Below are positions 61,877 through 64,000 of a DNA stretch of 64,000 bases, piece after piece. The notes beneath the pieces were generated by a model. It searched no databases, had not been told where the DNA came from, and saw only the letters and a program-made list of their open reading frames with translations. Position 1 is the stretch's first letter; each line of letters opens with the position of its first letter. This DNA comes from Nematostella vectensis. Its lineage: Eukaryota; Cnidaria; Anthozoa; Actiniaria; Edwardsiidae. A program made the translations under genes and the position numbers. The stretch covers positions 11,860,139 through 11,924,138 of the forward strand of contig NC_064039.1 of the NCBI RefSeq assembly GCF_932526225.1, in the 5' to 3' direction.

Positions 61877-62657
61877 GTTACTAAATAGATATATTTAGAT
61901 ATATCTATTAAATATATCTTAAAGTCGTGACTATTTGTTAGTTATTAACTAAAGCACATGTGTGTAAGGAAATGTAAGTGGTAGCTTGTTCACTCTATGC
62001 GCTCTACGCACGTTTTGCAACTTCCGCAGACAATCTGCCAATCAAAATATCAATGTTGTGCCACAATATTTCAGTGTTGCTAAAAGAACGCACGGTCGGT
62101 TTGACTGTAAGGTATAATATTTGGTGTATCTGCGGTCAAGATGGATTTAATTATTAATAAAACAATATAGCGCGTATTTACAGGAAGGTGGAAAAGCTCT
62201 AAAGACTAAAGTATAATGTGATTCGAGTAAAACTAGAGTATGTGAGCACAAGCTACCTACAAATAGCAGAAGCTAAGTTTCTGTAAGGACATACATTTAT
62301 AGGTAAATATTTAATATTTCGTATTAAGGTTATGAGATAGATTACATCAATATGATATCATATCATCTGTGAATGACAATTAACATAGTGAAAGACAAAG
62401 AAAACATAAACAAAGTCCAAGTTAGAAGGCAAGCAAATACTAAGAAAAGGCCAAACACAAACTGGTATATATATCTTGATGTGTGGAAAAAACATGCAAA
62501 CTACATTTTTAACTTTCTTGGTAGCCACGCCACTCATCAGGGGATAAATCCCCTTGATCCCGCTCTACATCATTCTATTGAGCACTCTTTTATGAATGCC
62601 AAAAGGTTTTGAACACTGCACATGTATATGAAATATTAATCAATTGATAAAGAAAAC

Positions 62658-62812
62658 GATATGCTCCATTTGAAGAAATAGTCCAGTTAAAAAAAACCCG
62701 ATATGCTCCATTTGAAGAAATAGTCCAGTTAAAAAAAACCCGATATGCTCCATTTGAAGAAATAGTCCAGTTAAAAAAACCCGATATGCTCCATTTGAAG
62801 AAATAGTCCAGT
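62658..62812. repeat. 42-bp minisatellite, about 3.7 copies
   Basis: The unit GATATGCTCCATTTGAAGAA, then ATAGTCCAGTTAAAAAAAACCC, begins at 62658, 62700, 62742 and 62783. Copies differ only in A-run length. Confidence 0.95.
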
Positions 62813-62979
62813 TTCAAATTTTACTGTGTCAGCTAGACATATAGGCACTATAAACAGTGAACAAAGACAGGCAAAGACAAAATAGGGTATAACATATGAA
62901 GACAAAAGCAACATAGGGGGCATCATACAGATATTAGAAAGACAACATAGGGTACCTACATCATATAGGGAGTTTAACA

Positions 62980-63958
62980 CATTGACCCCTCAACCGGCCT
63001 GTACCGGTTTTGGGAAGTACCCACAACCCAAAAAATTCATAAATGCAAACTAAATACAACAAGATGAAGATACTCAGGCATCAGTCTAAGGGATAAATGG
63101 TCTTGAAGATATGCATCCAACCAAGGTGTTGGCATCTACTCGTAAGCCAAATAATAGCACAGGTTCTTTGACAAATCTCAAATCGAACAAGGAGACAAAA
63201 GCAGAATCACCCCTCTCAATAAAACGCTCAAAATACCACACAAGGGAGAGAGATCAGCAAACACAGCTCAAGACACAAATAGATACCTTTATTCTGATCC
63301 TCCAGGTACATTTCCATGGCCTCAAAACACAATGTCTACTCCTTGAAGGATTGTACAACCACGAAGATGTCTTTACGTATTGCAAAGCATTCTGGGAGAT
63401 CCAGGGAAAAATTCACGAGGGGAGGGCCAGTCAACACTCCTCTCCCCAAAGTCAGATGTCTTTGCACCCCGAAGCCAAACAAATCAATTCCAGGTCATAC
63501 AGACCCAGAATAGTAGTGTAAACAATTTTGGAACCAATTTGGTTTCAGACAGCATTTAGGAGAGCTGTGGTGATTCATTAGAAAATTATTTTCTCATCCA
63601 GGCAAAGCCAAACAAGAAAAAATCATCATGAATCCACCTTTGCTTGCAAATATCCATAAGCAAAGCACTCAATTATGCCCCAAAAACTTCATGATGTCCT
63701 GAGACACTCTCCTAATATGCTCATAGCTGTATTTTTGATGAAAAATACAAGCAACCATCAACTTGTGCTGGCTTCAGCAAAACGACGAGGGATTAAAAGT
63801 GGGAACCGCAAAGCACTGTTGGAAAGCTTGGATACCGCTGACTAGGTGCAGCTGTGTTTGACTTTGACGGGCTGTATAAAACTCAAAATAGGGGGGGAGG
63901 TATCTGTTTTCAGTTTTTTTTTTGTAAATTCAGCTCAAAAATAGCCAGGAGTCAATGG
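62980..63958. mobile_element. ~1-kb repeat with short inverted ends (CATTGACCCCT family)
   Basis: The left end CATTGACCCCTCAACCGGCC faces AGGAGTCAATG at the right. The left 200 bases are related to 9028-9220 in the HEXD intron. Open frames of up to 136 codons have no recognisable domain and atypical composition. It is probably a non-autonomous element. Confidence 0.5.
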
Positions 63959-64000
63959 GATAAAGACAACATACTGTAGTAGTCATGAAAAGTAGGAAAA

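Larger units (their letters stand above)
61882..64000. other. Gene-free right edge of window
   Basis: No host exon I can support. It holds a 42-bp minisatellite (62658-62812) and a roughly 1-kb repeat (62980-63958). Open frames at 63111-63521 lie inside that repeat. Confidence 0.45.

Noticed and set aside
63111-63521. 136-codon plus-strand frame
   Set aside because: It lies inside a repeat also found at 9028-9220, where the matching segment is not open in the same way. No domain.
1-64000. tRNA, rRNA or other structured RNA genes
   Set aside because: No GGTTCGANTCC-type B box with a matching A box and stems was found by eye. A tRNA scan would settle it.

Overview
This looks like nuclear DNA from an invertebrate animal. 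Genes are split into short exons with GT..AG borders, introns of roughly 0.1 to 6 kb are full of small inverted-repeat transposons, and LINE, Ty3/gypsy and homopolymer/microsatellite sequence is common. The three recognisable host genes (HEXD-like, PTDSS2-like, SLC49A4-like) are animal genes with close vertebrate counterparts. An anthozoan cnidarian is my best guess for the organism, but that is inference and no marker here proves it.

Layout. (1) 1-380: last coding exon and 3' UTR of an unidentified plus-strand gene. (2) 2317-3717: a 5'-truncated LINE. (3) 4619-14794, minus: a complete 16-exon hexosaminidase D-like GH20 gene (539 aa) with an N-terminal membrane anchor. (4) 18271-26198, minus: a complete 12-exon phosphatidylserine synthase 2-like gene (473 aa). 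(5) 29104-47088, possibly to 49637, plus: a 15- or 16-exon gene for an unrecognised acidic protein of about 851-891 aa. It is built from some 23 degenerate copies of a roughly 30-residue motif, and several exons each encode exactly one repeat. (6) 51194-53125, minus: a complete 3-exon SLC49A4 (DIRC2)-like transporter of 481 aa. (7) 57722-61876, minus: a nearly pristine Ty3/gypsy retrotransposon with one 1190-codon Gag-Pol frame, two 271-bp LTRs differing at one base, and a 5-bp target duplication. Just left of it, at 57369-57480, is a possible signal-peptide exon.

The genes do not form an operon or pathway. HEXD and PTDSS2 lie in the same orientation. PTDSS2 and the repeat-protein gene are divergent across about 2.9 kb, and the repeat-protein gene converges on SLC49A4. 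Exons were assembled by hand from splice consensus and reading phase: all junctions keep frame, and total lengths match the known families for PTDSS2 and SLC49A4, while HEXD has an added N-terminal region.

The most interesting items are the repeat-protein gene and its exon-by-exon expansion, the foldback element lying a few bases past its last clear splice donor, the odd features of the gypsy element (a possible self-priming stem, YLDN in place of YxDD, an LTR containing a copy of its own polypurine-tract region), and a set of inverted-repeat element families with several members in this one window.
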